From contig JACJYO010000010.1 of the NCBI GenBank assembly GCA_020636075.1, forward strand, positions 124,001 to 188,000: a stretch of DNA of 64,000 bases, read 5' to 3'. Positions within the stretch are counted from its first letter, which is position 1; every line of letters starts with the position of its first letter. Source of the stretch: Lewinellaceae bacterium. GTDB lineage: Bacteria; Bacteroidota; Bacteroidia; Chitinophagales; Saprospiraceae. Positions 25,453 through 34,416 of this stretch are shown in pieces. A program made the translations under genes and the position numbers. Below the pieces are notes generated by a model that saw only the letters and a program-made list of their open reading frames with translations, did not search any database and had not been told where the DNA came from.

Positions 25453-27504
25453 TTACAACCGCTCCATCTTCCCCGTCACCTTCCCATCCACCGTCTCCAA
25501 ACAATAAAAATACAATCCCGGCGCCAGCTTAGTGCCATCAAAATCCACAGTGTATTCCCCGGCAGGTTGCACAGCATCAGCCAAAACAGCCACCGTTTTT
25601 CCCGACAAATCCTGCACTGTCAACCGCACCGGTGTTGAACGTTCCAGGTGGTACCGGATGCGCGTCTGGCCGAGGAAGGGATTGGGTTCGTTAGGCAGTA
25701 GCGTGGCACGGTGCATCGGTGCTGCTTGCGTAGCGGAAGTATATCCGACACCATGCAAGGTAGTTACGCCATACCCCGGCACCGTCAGATCAAACAAATT
25801 GCCGGAAACCGAAACCGTACCAGGCTGCCAGTAATTGCCGTTGCTCGAGGTATAGCTGTCAAATGAAACTGGGAGCATGGCATCGCCGGAAAGCTGAATG
25901 GTTGCATTGCGCGCAGCAGAGGCGGTATTGATCAAAACGATGGTAAGCGTACCGTTTTCATCGTGTACGTAGGCGCTGGCCTGTAACTCACTCGAACCTG
26001 AAACGTTGGCGTTTACCCGAACAGCATTGGGCCGGATGTATTTGAAAAAATGCTTGGCCGCTACGTATTTGGGGGCCGTGGTACCGGCAGCCTGGTTGCT
26101 GAGCGCGAAATTGGTCACCTCTCCATTGTCACCCGATTCAGTGAACGTCCAATACAGCCAGGCACTTTCGCGGCCGTTGGTGAGTGCCTGGTGAATTTTC
26201 AGGGCTATGCTCCAGCCGCCGTTGTTTGGGAAACCATTGGCAGGGGATAGCCAGGCTGCATTCTCGCCGGAAGTTTCCGTCATCCACGACTTTTTGCCGA
26301 AGGCGGAAAAGCCCTGCACGTTGCTGGGGATACCGGGTGCCGGACTGGGTTGCCAGCCGTTCAGCCAGCGATCCCAGGCTGTAGGGTTGGCGCCCGACGA
26401 ACTTACTCCATCGCTGGCATAGCCGTGGATGCAGAAAAAATCCAGGGCAGCCACCGCTGCTGGGTCGGCTGCGATATTTTGCAGGTATTGCAGGTTTTTG
26501 TGGATGGTATTTGCCCCGCCACCGTACTGCCAAAGTCCGTAGGAATCGCCACCCAGCAGATCTTCCGGGCCCATGAGGCGGATTTGGCGCAGGTCGTCGT
26601 ATTTGTCGAACTCGGCACGAATAGCCTTCAACGCGGTGATGTATTGCGAAGAAAGGGGATAGGTTGCGCTGTTGTAAAACTGCTCGAAGTTGAGCTCGTT
26701 CTGAATGCTGATGGCATAAAACTGTACGCCGAAATGCTGCTGATAGCCCCGGATGTACGCAGCGGTGCTACGCGCAAACTGCGTGAGCGCACTGGTAGGT
26801 CCACTACCGCCAAGCGTCGAATCATCAAATACCGACAGCGGGGTTCCCGACACGTCGAGCCGGCCTCCGGCAAAATTGCCGCCCCAAACAAAAGGCCAGG
26901 GTGTGCCGACGACCGGGCCCGGCCACCAGTTTTCGGGGTAGGTGTTGCCTGACGAAATTTTAACCCAGGGTACAGGTGACCACAGGGAGCCGATCAGTTT
27001 GAAATCGCCCAATTGGTTTTGCCGATCCAGGCCGGCCTGAATGGCGCCGTCGTTGGGGAAATTGAACAACTGGACATTTGCGTCAATATCGGGGCCCATT
27101 ACAGCAATCGGGGCATTGAAACCACCAAAACTGCGGGAGTAATCCTGCGGGCCGGTGTAGGTGCGTACCCGGTTGTTCTCCGGGCCGTTGGGGTTGTCGG
27201 GGTCTTCCAGGTTGAGTATATGGTCGGTTTGCGAACCCATGAACCAGGGAGAGTAGTAACTCAGGGTGGAGTAGGGGGCTATGAGCCGGGGTGTCAGGTC
27301 AACGCGATAGATCGAGGCACCCAGGTCATCGTAATACAGCTGTTGCCACCAGGCGGCGTTGGTTTGGCTGTTGCCTTGGTGGGCGCCAAAGCCGTCGATA
27401 ACTTGTTGGCGTTCAGTGGTTCGGATGTCGACGTTGATGCTTTGAGAAAGCAGGCTTGGGGTGAAAAACAGGATTAGAATAAACCGGAGTGGGATGTGTT
27501 TCAT
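25453..27504 (-). CDS. Secreted glycoside hydrolase family 30-like enzyme with T9SS sorting domain
   Basis: 683 residues. Signal peptide at 1-20 (MKHIPLRFILILFFTPSLLS). The catalytic domain opens with RQQVIDGFGAHQGN, characteristic of GH30. The acid/base Glu is likely in SIQNELNFEQ (about residue 268) and the nucleophile in WMTETSGENA (about 411). A small beta-sandwich follows, then an Ig-like/T9SS C-terminus (LLPNEPNPFLGQTRIRY ... LAPGLYFYCLETVDGKV). Family members cleave beta-glucosyl, beta-xylosyl or beta-1,6-glucan linkages; the substrate here cannot be named. No dockerin-like or carbohydrate-binding module is visible. Confidence 0.88.
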   Translation of the reverse strand: MKHIPLRFILILFFTPSLLSQSINVDIRTTERQQVIDGFGAHQGNSQTNAAWWQQLYYDDLGASIYRVDLTPRLIAPYSTLSYYSPWFMGSQTDHILNLEDPDNPNGPENNRVRTYTGPQDYSRSFGGFNAPIAVMGPDIDANVQLFNFPNDGAIQAGLDRQNQLGDFKLIGSLWSPVPWVKISSGNTYPENWWPGPVVGTPWPFVWGGNFAGGRLDVSGTPLSVFDDSTLGGSGPTSALTQFARSTAAYIRGYQQHFGVQFYAISIQNELNFEQFYNSATYPLSSQYITALKAIRAEFDKYDDLRQIRLMGPEDLLGGDSYGLWQYGGGANTIHKNLQYLQNIAADPAAVAALDFFCIHGYASDGVSSSGANPTAWDRWLNGWQPSPAPGIPSNVQGFSAFGKKSWMTETSGENAAWLSPANGFPNNGGWSIALKIHQALTNGRESAWLYWTFTESGDNGEVTNFALSNQAAGTTAPKYVAAKHFFKYIRPNAVRVNANVSGSSELQASAYVHDENGTLTIVLINTASAARNATIQLSGDAMLPVSFDSYTSSNGNYWQPGTVSVSGNLFDLTVPGYGVTTLHGVGYTSATQAAPMHRATLLPNEPNPFLGQTRIRYHLERSTPVRLTVQDLSGKTVAVLADAVQPAGEYTVDFDGTKLAPGLYFYCLETVDGKVTGKMERL

Positions 27505-27538
27505 AGTGTTGGTGTTTTAAATTTTGGCCTCCATTTTT

Positions 27539-27568
27539 CTTAGCCCAGGCCTTAAGGCCTGGGCTAAG
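27539..27568. repeat. Perfect 30-bp palindrome
   Basis: The half-site CTTAGCCCAGGCCTT is followed directly by its exact reverse complement, with no loop. Located between the GH30 start and the CRTAC1 stop; related to 25404-25425. Confidence 0.8.
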
Positions 27569-27610
27569 ATGGGATGGGAAGAAATGGGTTAAGAAGGCCT
27601 AAATCATCAA

Positions 27611-30600
27611 TTACTTCACCTCAAAAACCTGCATCCGGGCATTGTTATTACCCACCAACAGCAATTTTAATCCGGATTTCAGGTTGAGCAGTTTGGCCGA
27701 ACGGGCATCGAGGTTGGCCCAAAGGCCGGTTTGACAGGCTGCTTGTGGGTTGAAATTCCCGTTTCCGGCATTGATCAGGAGGAGCCCGTTTCCGGAGTCA
27801 ACCGGTCCGGTTTCGATTTGCTGGCCGTAGTCGTTCCCCACGAGTAGCAGGTCGATTTTGCCGTCGGCATTAAAGTCGGCTGCGACAAAAGCCTGGGTGG
27901 GTGAGATCTGGGCGGCGTTGGGAAGGGGCTTGGCAGTGAATTTTCCGCCCTGGTTTTCAAAATAGGTTGTCCCCAGCATATTAGCGGTGCCTATGAACGC
28001 CGTATTCAGTTCGGACCGCGGGTAGAGGTCTTCAAGAATAGCGTAGGCGTATGTGGCATTGCGGACAAACTTTTTCTTTAGCGAGGGAAGTTGTTTCAGC
28101 AGTTTGTCGCGAAGTACCAACGGGTATTCCACACCTTTTTTTGTGTAGCTCATCAGGGGGTCAACACTGCCGTTCTTGTCAAAATCCTTGGCATAAATAT
28201 GCAGCGGTTCCTCTGCGGATGCTTCCAACCGGGTATTGTAGCCCAGATTGCCGGCTGCGAAATCCTGGTCGCCGTCGCCGTCAAAATCGGCAACAACGAG
28301 GCTGCGCCAAAATCCATTTGATTGGTCGAGCCCGAAGGCGGTAGTGGCATTTTCAAACTTGTTGCCTTTCAGTTGAAAAACCGTTAAGGGCATCCATTCC
28401 CCGGCAACCAGCATTTCCGGTTTTTTATCCCCGTTCAAATCGGCAAAAACGATGTCGCGCACCATGCCACACTGGGCAAATTGTGGCGCCACCTGAGCTG
28501 TCACATCGGTAAAAATGCCTTTGTCGTTGCGGAGTACATGGCTGTTGGGCGCTAGCGGGTAAGCACCGGGGACGCACCAACCGCCCAGGAAAATATCACC
28601 ATCGCCGTCGCTGTCGTAGTCAAACACTGCTACGGCTGAACCGCTATCCGTGATAGCCGGAAGGGCTTTATCGTTTCGTGTGAAGTTTCCGGCGCCATCG
28701 TTCAGGTACAACCTCGGCCGGTATATTTCGCGGCCAGCCGGTGCGCTGTTGCCGCCACTGGCTACCAGCAAATCATTAAATCCGTCGCCATTGGCATCAA
28801 AAATCAAAGCGCCGGTATCCTCAAACGCAGCATCGGCATCCCAGGTGCCTTGGGCCAGTCGTGTAAACCGGCCATCGGCCTGCTGGGTAAACAATGCGCC
28901 TGCCGAGCCAGCCGAGCCCCCGATATAAAAATCTTCCAGACCATCACCGTTCACATCGCCGGTGGCCATGCCGGGGCCGGGGGTAGATAGCCGCCAGGGC
29001 AGCAGCCGCTCGTTATCAAAGTCGCTGTAGCTGTCTTCTTTGTGTTCAAAACTCAAGCCGCGGGCGCCGGAGATTTCGTTGAAATGGGCTTGTTGAAAAC
29101 GTATGATCGGCTCCAGGGCGCCTGGTTTTGCATCTGCAATTTTGAGCGTAATGCGTTGGTTGGCAGGCTGGTTGGTCAGCGTAACCAGTTTGTTGCCGGG
29201 CGGAAAGAGCGCTTCAATTTTGTCGATGCTGCCAATGTCGCCCAAACCGAATTGCAACAACGGTTCGTTGCAGGAAAAGAAGCCGCGCACCGGTGTCAAT
29301 TCTTGTTGCCAGGTTTTACCACCCGCAGTGACCCGTACGAGCGTGCCTACGCCGGTTGGGTTTCCTTTGGCGCCTTCGATGTGCACCTGTAACCAATTGC
29401 TTTGTTTCAGGTCGGCCGCAGTATTGCGATACACCAGGGCCTCACTTTCGATATTGTTGACGACCAGGTCGAGGTCGCCATCGTTGTCAAGATCGGCATA
29501 TGCGGCGCCGTTGGAAAAAGTTTTGTCCGTAAAGCCCCAGTCGATGGTTTTGTTTTCAAATCGCAAATCGCCGCGGTTGCGGTACATGTAGTTCCGCAGT
29601 TTGACCGAAGGGATAAGGTTGAGGTAATCGTAAATTGTTTTGAAGTTTTCCGAACTGATGCCGCCGTACGTACGCTGGATGGAATCGTCGGTGAATTGCA
29701 CATAGTCGAGGTCGGTTACATCGCGGCGATACCCGTTGGTGATAAACACATCGGGCCAGCCATCAAGGTCGTAATCCTGTGATAAAACACTCCAACTCCA
29801 GTCGGTCTGGAATACGCCGGCCATGCAACCAATTTCACTGAAGGTCGGTGTTTGAACGGCACTGGAGCCAGCGGGGCCGTTGTTCAGTTGAAGCACGTTG
29901 CGCATCATTTGATGGCCGTACCCATAGTCGGTCAGGGTTTTGTACCGGTCGTCTTTCATGATGGTGTTCAGGGTTTTTTGTCGCTGATAATCTTCGGCGA
30001 GCATATCCAGTGCCAGCAAGTCGGGGAGGCCATCAAGATTGATGTCGGAAACATCGGTGCCCATGGTATGGTTGGACATGTGGCGGAAACTTTTTTCAGC
30101 CTGATCGGAGAACGTACCATCGTGGTTGTTGATGTACAGAAAATCGGGCTCGATGTAGTCATTGGCCACGAGCAAGTCGGGCCAATGGTCACCATTCCAG
30201 TCCATGGCAATGCTGCTCAGCCCGAAGGCGCGGTTGCGGATGCCGGCTTGTTTGGAAATGTCGGTGAAGGAGCCATTGCCATTGTTGCGGTAAAAGCGGT
30301 CGGAGTCGAATTCTGTTTTGGGGGCTTTATTGGGGACGATAGTGCCGTCTTCGAGTTGCATCAGATCCATGCGGTGCGCAAGTTGAAAGTCGACCGGGTA
30401 GTTCACCACGTAGAGATCGAGATCACCGTCGAGGTCAAAGTCGAAAAAGTTGCTGCAGTTGCTGGCTGAGGGGTCATCAATGCCATATGCTGCGGCACTT
30501 TCGGTGAAGGTGTTGTTCTGATTGTTGATAAACAAGAGGTTGCGGCGGGTATCTGCGGGGCGAAGGCCGCTGCGGCACACGTAAATATCCTGCCAGCCGT

Positions 30601-31042
30601 CGCCATTCACATCGGCAATGGCCACACCGGTTTTAAAGCCGTCGCGCGCGGCTACACCGGCGATATTGGTGATATCTGTAAATTTGAAATTGCCGGTGTT
30701 CAGGTAAAGTTTGCAGGAGCCGGTAGTTGAGGTAAAATACAGGTCCTGGTTGCCATCGTTGTTTACGTCGATAACACCGACTCCGCCGCCGTTGTAGAAG
30801 TTCGGATTTCGCACAATATTGTCATAGAAATCCTCTTTCACTTCCGTCATGAAGTCAATACCGGTTTCGGAGGCCGGCATTTTTTTAAACAATGCATCTG
30901 CCGGAGGCGTTATTTCGGCTTCTTCTTTTGGCCCTCGGGTGGGTGCGTCGGACTGGCAGTTGCTCAGGGAAAACAAGATGCCGGTCAGAACAAAAATCCC
31001 GAGAATGGTATTTAGTTTAAGGCTGCGTAATTTGCTGTTCAT
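27611..31042 (-). CDS. CRTAC1-family lipoprotein with VCBS/FG-GAP repeats and ASPIC/UnbV domain
   Basis: 1,143 residues from the ATG at 31042 (an upstream in-frame start adds 18 residues). The lipobox is LSNC in ILFSLSNCQSD, so it should be a signal-peptidase-II lipoprotein. Many Ca-binding-like FG-GAP/VCBS motifs follow: DVNNDGNQDLYF, DVNGDGWQDIYV, DFDLDGDLDLYV, DLDNDGDLDLVV, DVNGDGLEDFYI, DFDGDGDQDFAA, DFNADGKIDLLL. The UnbV/ASPIC domain lies at about 550-630 (VGTLVRVTAGGKTW). Such proteins are common in Bacteroidota; a beta-propeller surface role is likely, the ligand unknown. The longest uninterrupted reading is from 31042; an AACCTTTG box lies 31 nt upstream. Confidence 0.9.
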   Translation of the reverse strand: MNSKLRSLKLNTILGIFVLTGILFSLSNCQSDAPTRGPKEEAEITPPADALFKKMPASETGIDFMTEVKEDFYDNIVRNPNFYNGGGVGVIDVNNDGNQDLYFTSTTGSCKLYLNTGNFKFTDITNIAGVAARDGFKTGVAIADVNGDGWQDIYVCRSGLRPADTRRNLLFINNQNNTFTESAAAYGIDDPSASNCSNFFDFDLDGDLDLYVVNYPVDFQLAHRMDLMQLEDGTIVPNKAPKTEFDSDRFYRNNGNGSFTDISKQAGIRNRAFGLSSIAMDWNGDHWPDLLVANDYIEPDFLYINNHDGTFSDQAEKSFRHMSNHTMGTDVSDINLDGLPDLLALDMLAEDYQRQKTLNTIMKDDRYKTLTDYGYGHQMMRNVLQLNNGPAGSSAVQTPTFSEIGCMAGVFQTDWSWSVLSQDYDLDGWPDVFITNGYRRDVTDLDYVQFTDDSIQRTYGGISSENFKTIYDYLNLIPSVKLRNYMYRNRGDLRFENKTIDWGFTDKTFSNGAAYADLDNDGDLDLVVNNIESEALVYRNTAADLKQSNWLQVHIEGAKGNPTGVGTLVRVTAGGKTWQQELTPVRGFFSCNEPLLQFGLGDIGSIDKIEALFPPGNKLVTLTNQPANQRITLKIADAKPGALEPIIRFQQAHFNEISGARGLSFEHKEDSYSDFDNERLLPWRLSTPGPGMATGDVNGDGLEDFYIGGSAGSAGALFTQQADGRFTRLAQGTWDADAAFEDTGALIFDANGDGFNDLLVASGGNSAPAGREIYRPRLYLNDGAGNFTRNDKALPAITDSGSAVAVFDYDSDGDGDIFLGGWCVPGAYPLAPNSHVLRNDKGIFTDVTAQVAPQFAQCGMVRDIVFADLNGDKKPEMLVAGEWMPLTVFQLKGNKFENATTAFGLDQSNGFWRSLVVADFDGDGDQDFAAGNLGYNTRLEASAEEPLHIYAKDFDKNGSVDPLMSYTKKGVEYPLVLRDKLLKQLPSLKKKFVRNATYAYAILEDLYPRSELNTAFIGTANMLGTTYFENQGGKFTAKPLPNAAQISPTQAFVAADFNADGKIDLLLVGNDYGQQIETGPVDSGNGLLLINAGNGNFNPQAACQTGLWANLDARSAKLLNLKSGLKLLLVGNNNARMQVFEVK

Positions 31043-31073
31043 GCCTGTATTTTTATGAATAAAACGTTTCCTG

Positions 31074-31081
31074 CAAAGGTT
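31074..31081 (-). promoter_or_regulatory. Putative -7 promoter box (AACCTTTG) of the CRTAC1 gene
   Basis: One mismatch from TAnnTTTG on the minus strand, followed by CAGG; 31 nt upstream of the ATG at 31042. Confidence 0.35.
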
Positions 31082-31218
31082 GCCCGATTTTTTCAAAATT
31101 GGAACGTTCTGCCCAAAATGCCCCAGCCTACCAGGCTTTTTTACGCAAAAAATGTATTTCCGGATGTTATCCCGGGATATTCTGCAATACCATAGATCAA
31201 TCTTGAAAATTATTCACC

Positions 31219-32361
31219 ATGCAAACAAACAACGCCAATCGCCGGAGTTTTCTAACTAAATTTTCATTGGGGCTGATATCCCTGTTTAGCTTCCCCTGGA
31301 GGGGTAAGGCGGCTGCTATTCCGGAAGTACCAGATGCACCGGATCCGGACCCTGTGCTGAGCCTGAAGCCGATGGGGTTTAGCTGGGAAACGCAGGATCC
31401 ATTCCTGTTTTGCGTACACCATGAAGACAAGTTCCCAAAAGGCAACGACGAATTGGGCCCCGCAGTTTCGCTGCAAGGGCGGCATTTAGGCGACGATTTT
31501 ATCATTAAAGACGGTTGGCGCATGTACCATGGCAAAAAAGTGCCCGGTTTCCCGGGGCACCCACACCGGGGCTTTGAGACCATCACTGTTGTTCGGCAGG
31601 GCATTGTAGACCACGCCGACTCCATGGGTGCATCCGGCCGTTATGGCGAAGGGGATGTGCAATGGATGACAGCCGGCGGCGGTGTGCAACACTCCGAAAT
31701 GTTTCCACTGCTCCGCAAGGATGATGAGAATCCAATGGAATTGTTCCAGATCTGGCTCAACCTGCCCAGGAAAAACAAGATGGTCAAACCGCATTTTAAA
31801 ATGCTGTGGGGCAGTACCATCCCCAAACCTGAGCACAAGGATGCCAATGGCAAAAGCACGGAAGTAGAGGTGATAGCAGGTGCCCTGTTTGGCCACACTG
31901 CACCTGCGCCGCCACCGGACTCCTGGGCTGCCGATCCAACCAATGAGGTTTCCATATTTAACCTGAAAATGGAACCTGGCGCTGCATTTACATTGCCCAG
32001 GGCCAGTGCAGGCATCAACCGGTCACTTTATTTTTATACGGGAAGCCAAATTACGCTGGCTGAAAAGTCTGTTGAAAAATATCATTCGGCGGTGGTAAAT
32101 GCTGCCGTTGACATGTATATCCGGAATACTGGCCCCGACGAGGCACGCATTCTCGTTTTGCAGGGAAAACCAATCGGCGAATTGGTGATCCAATACGGAC
32201 CTTTTGTGATGAACACCAAGGAAGAAATCCAGCAGGCATTTGACGATTACCATGCTACCAAATTTGGTGGCTGGCCCTGGAAGCGTTTCGACCAGGTGCA
32301 TGATCGCAACGCAGGTCGTTTTGCGCGGCATGCCGACGGTACGCTGGAGGAGGGCGTGTGA
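31219..32361 (+). CDS. Pirin-family protein with a Tat-like signal peptide
   Basis: 380 residues. The pirin metal site is visible: HPHRGFETIT (about residue 114) and the second HxE in GGVQHSEMFP (about 156). Pirins are Fe-binding bicupins; some are quercetinases. Unusually the N-terminus reads NRRSFLTKFSLGLISLFSF, a twin-arginine motif with a hydrophobic core and an AAA-type cleavage site, so export folded with bound metal is likely. The protein is longer than typical 230-300-residue pirins because of this leader and a C-terminal tail. Divergent from the CRTAC1 gene. Confidence 0.85.
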   Translation: MQTNNANRRSFLTKFSLGLISLFSFPWRGKAAAIPEVPDAPDPDPVLSLKPMGFSWETQDPFLFCVHHEDKFPKGNDELGPAVSLQGRHLGDDFIIKDGWRMYHGKKVPGFPGHPHRGFETITVVRQGIVDHADSMGASGRYGEGDVQWMTAGGGVQHSEMFPLLRKDDENPMELFQIWLNLPRKNKMVKPHFKMLWGSTIPKPEHKDANGKSTEVEVIAGALFGHTAPAPPPDSWAADPTNEVSIFNLKMEPGAAFTLPRASAGINRSLYFYTGSQITLAEKSVEKYHSAVVNAAVDMYIRNTGPDEARILVLQGKPIGELVIQYGPFVMNTKEEIQQAFDDYHATKFGGWPWKRFDQVHDRNAGRFARHADGTLEEGV

Positions 32362-32404
32362 ATTGCTGGGTGTTACTCGTCCTACGACAACAGGGGATCC
32401 CTTC

Positions 32405-32534
32405 CGTAGCGTATTTCTCGCAGAGTTACACCGAGTGGATTCGCAGAGCACGCAGAGTTTCCATCTCCATGAAGGAAAACTCCGCGTAACTCTGTGTAAA
32501 AACCTCGGTGTAACTCTGCGAGAAATACGCTACG
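32405..32534. repeat. Perfect 31-bp inverted repeat hairpin
   Basis: Arms 32405-32435 (starting CGTAGCGTATTTCTCGCAG) and 32504-32534 (its exact reverse complement) are separated by 68 bp that itself contains an inner inverted pair (GCACGCAGAGTTT against AAAACTCCGCGTAA, imperfect). Just upstream at 32375 is TCGTCCTACG, a word shared with the nested element at 13090. The 281-bp spacer between pirin and ubiX holds nothing else. Confidence 0.85.
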
Positions 32535-32642
32535 AACCTGCTTTTTTAACAGGAATTATTTTTCTTAAAAGCCAAGCAATGTTCACAATTTGCCACCTAA
32601 CACCTCAGTGTTTATAGTGACAAAGTAGAACTAAACAAAAGC

Positions 32643-33200
32643 ATGAAAAAACTCGTCGTTGCTATTGCCGGATCTTCCGGCGCTATTTATGCCAAAGTTT
32701 TGCTGGACAAACTTTTGCGAATGCAAGATCAATGGGATGCTGTAGGCGTCGTGTTGTCCGACAATGCCAAAGTCAACTGGGAGATGGAAATTGGCCCGGC
32801 GACCTTTGACACCTATCCATTTGATTTTTATGCGAAACACGATTTTTATGCGCCCTTTGCATCCGGTTCGGCACAGTACGATACGATGATCGTTTGCCCC
32901 TGTTCTATGGGTACATTGGCTCGTATTGCCACGGGGGTCAGTAACGATTTGGTGACGCGGGCGGCCGATGTGGTACTCAAAGAACGCCGCCGCCTGATTC
33001 TGGTACCGCGCGATACGCCGCTCAGCCTGATCCATATCAACAATATGAAAACCGTGACGGAGGCTGGCGGGATCATTTGCCCGGCCTCGCCGTCATTTTA
33101 TTCCAAGCCAAAAAATTTTGAAGAGCTAGCCGCTACGGTTGTGGATCGGGTGCTGGATTTGGCGGGTTTTGATCTGGCAAGTTTTCGATGGGGAGAGTAG
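32643..33200 (+). CDS. ubiX: UbiX-family flavin prenyltransferase
   Basis: 185 residues, normal for UbiX/Pad1. It makes prenylated FMN, the cofactor of UbiD-type decarboxylases, using dimethylallyl phosphate. Visible: VVAIAGSSGAIYAKVLL at the N-terminus (flavin-binding), CPCSMGTLARIATGVSND (about residue 89), and RRLILVPRDTPLSLIHINNM (about 119). It likely supports menaquinone synthesis together with the UbiA homologue at 6076-6939; no UbiD is in the window. Followed directly by a heptad-arm repeat. Confidence 0.94.
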   Translation: MKKLVVAIAGSSGAIYAKVLLDKLLRMQDQWDAVGVVLSDNAKVNWEMEIGPATFDTYPFDFYAKHDFYAPFASGSAQYDTMIVCPCSMGTLARIATGVSNDLVTRAADVVLKERRRLILVPRDTPLSLIHINNMKTVTEAGGIICPASPSFYSKPKNFEELAATVVDRVLDLAGFDLASFRWGE

Positions 33201-33204
33201 GAGG

Positions 33205-33372
33205 GGCGAGTGCGGAGTGCGGATTACGGAGTGCGGAGTGGATCACCATTCCGATGAATGTAGTTGGGCGCTATTTTGTAATTTTTAAAAGAGCAATGAA
33301 TTTTTATTAGCCTGAATGGTGAACCACTCCGCACTCCGTAATCCGCACTCCGTAATCCGTATTCCGCACTCT
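33205..33372. repeat. Heptad-arm intergenic inverted repeat (GTGCGGA words)
   Basis: Left arm 33210-33241: GTGCGGA, GTGCGGA, TTACGGA, GTGCGGA, GTGGATC. Left core TCACCATTCCG. AT-rich middle of about 60 bp. Right core GGTGAAC (33318-33324), then right arm 33325-33372 with ACTCCGC and AATCCGC/ATTCCGC words. It fills the spacer between convergent ubiX and the coiled-coil operon. Confidence 0.8.
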
Positions 33373-33377
33373 AAGAT

Positions 33378-34370
33378 CTACTCGAACAGCTGATGGTAAT
33401 CCCCACCGTCTTTCAAGATTTCTTTCGGCGGTGTATTGATGTCCAGCGGTTTTTCCTTCGATTTTTTTGATGCGCCCTTGCTTTCGGGCTGGCTGAGTAG
33501 CGGGCTTTGTTTTTCCCATTGTTCAAGCAGATGCAGCCCTTCTTCCTCGAAGACGCCGTTTTGAAGGTCGATGGAGTCCATCAAATTCCGGCTGGTGTCC
33601 ATAAACCGCTCCATATCCCCGACTTTCTGGCTGACCTCATGAGCCATTTCCTCCAGGGCCTGGTCGAACAGGGCGCGTTGGTCGGGATTGCCGCTGAGAA
33701 TGCTCTGAGCTGAGCGGATGGCATTGTGGCTGGCATGAATGGCCTTGTATTCCTGCTCCTTGAGCATCACCTGATCTTTGGTGTCTTCCAGTACGATTTC
33801 CGAATTTTCATACATTTTGGTCAGCACGCGATAGAGCACCTCCATTTTGCGGTACAGGGCATCGTACTTGCTATTGGCATCTTGCAGGCGACCGGCCTTG
33901 CGGGTGGAGAGCGCCAGATTTTTTTCATCGCCCTGTTTTTTCGCGCGCTCGGCGAGCACCATATTCTTCTGGATTTCAGCGGCGTTGCCCTCCATGATGC
34001 CTTTGAGTTGGCGCATTTGTCCACGCAGGGAGCCAATTTGCTTGCTGAGTTTTCGCAGGTTTTTTTCAAGGTTTTCAATATATGATTTAAGGACAGCGAT
34101 TGGGTTTACATTGACAAAAATGCCGGTAATCCAACGCATGACCGATTTGTACATGTACCAGATCAGGTTTCGCGCCTTTGGATCGAGTATAACGTAAATC
34201 ACCATGGCCAGGGCGCCAAGCATTCCGGCGAGGTACAAGGTGTTTTCCGCCAGAGTGATCAGGACCGGCAGGAATTTATTGAGCAAAAACACCCCTCCGG
34301 CGATCAGGCCAAGGAAGACAATTCCTCCGGTGATCCCTTCCGGGCGTTGCCAAAATGATTTAGAATTCAT
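33378..34370 (-). CDS. Membrane-anchored coiled-coil protein of unknown function
   Basis: 330 residues, not recognised. Two N-terminal membrane segments (about residues 16-36 and 42-63), then a long charged, largely helical region (about 95-280) with Lys/Glu/Gln-rich heptads such as SYIENLEKNLRKLSKQIGSL and AERAKKQGDEKNLALSTRKA. It resembles PspA/IM30 in texture (helical hairpins after a membrane end) but has true transmembrane helices; this is only a resemblance. The hydrophilic C-terminus ends with YHQLFE. Second gene of a two-gene operon with 34417-34965 (46-nt gap). Confidence 0.7.
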   Translation of the reverse strand: MNSKSFWQRPEGITGGIVFLGLIAGGVFLLNKFLPVLITLAENTLYLAGMLGALAMVIYVILDPKARNLIWYMYKSVMRWITGIFVNVNPIAVLKSYIENLEKNLRKLSKQIGSLRGQMRQLKGIMEGNAAEIQKNMVLAERAKKQGDEKNLALSTRKAGRLQDANSKYDALYRKMEVLYRVLTKMYENSEIVLEDTKDQVMLKEQEYKAIHASHNAIRSAQSILSGNPDQRALFDQALEEMAHEVSQKVGDMERFMDTSRNLMDSIDLQNGVFEEEGLHLLEQWEKQSPLLSQPESKGASKKSKEKPLDINTPPKEILKDGGDYHQLFE

Positions 34371-34416
34371 GTGTGGTCAATTATTGTGGCGATTTACTGC
34401 CGGCCTGGCCGGCGCA

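Noticed and set aside
25453..27504. GH30 enzyme as a dockerin-bearing cellulosome component
   Set aside because: No dockerin-like calcium repeat is visible; the C-terminus is a T9SS sorting domain.
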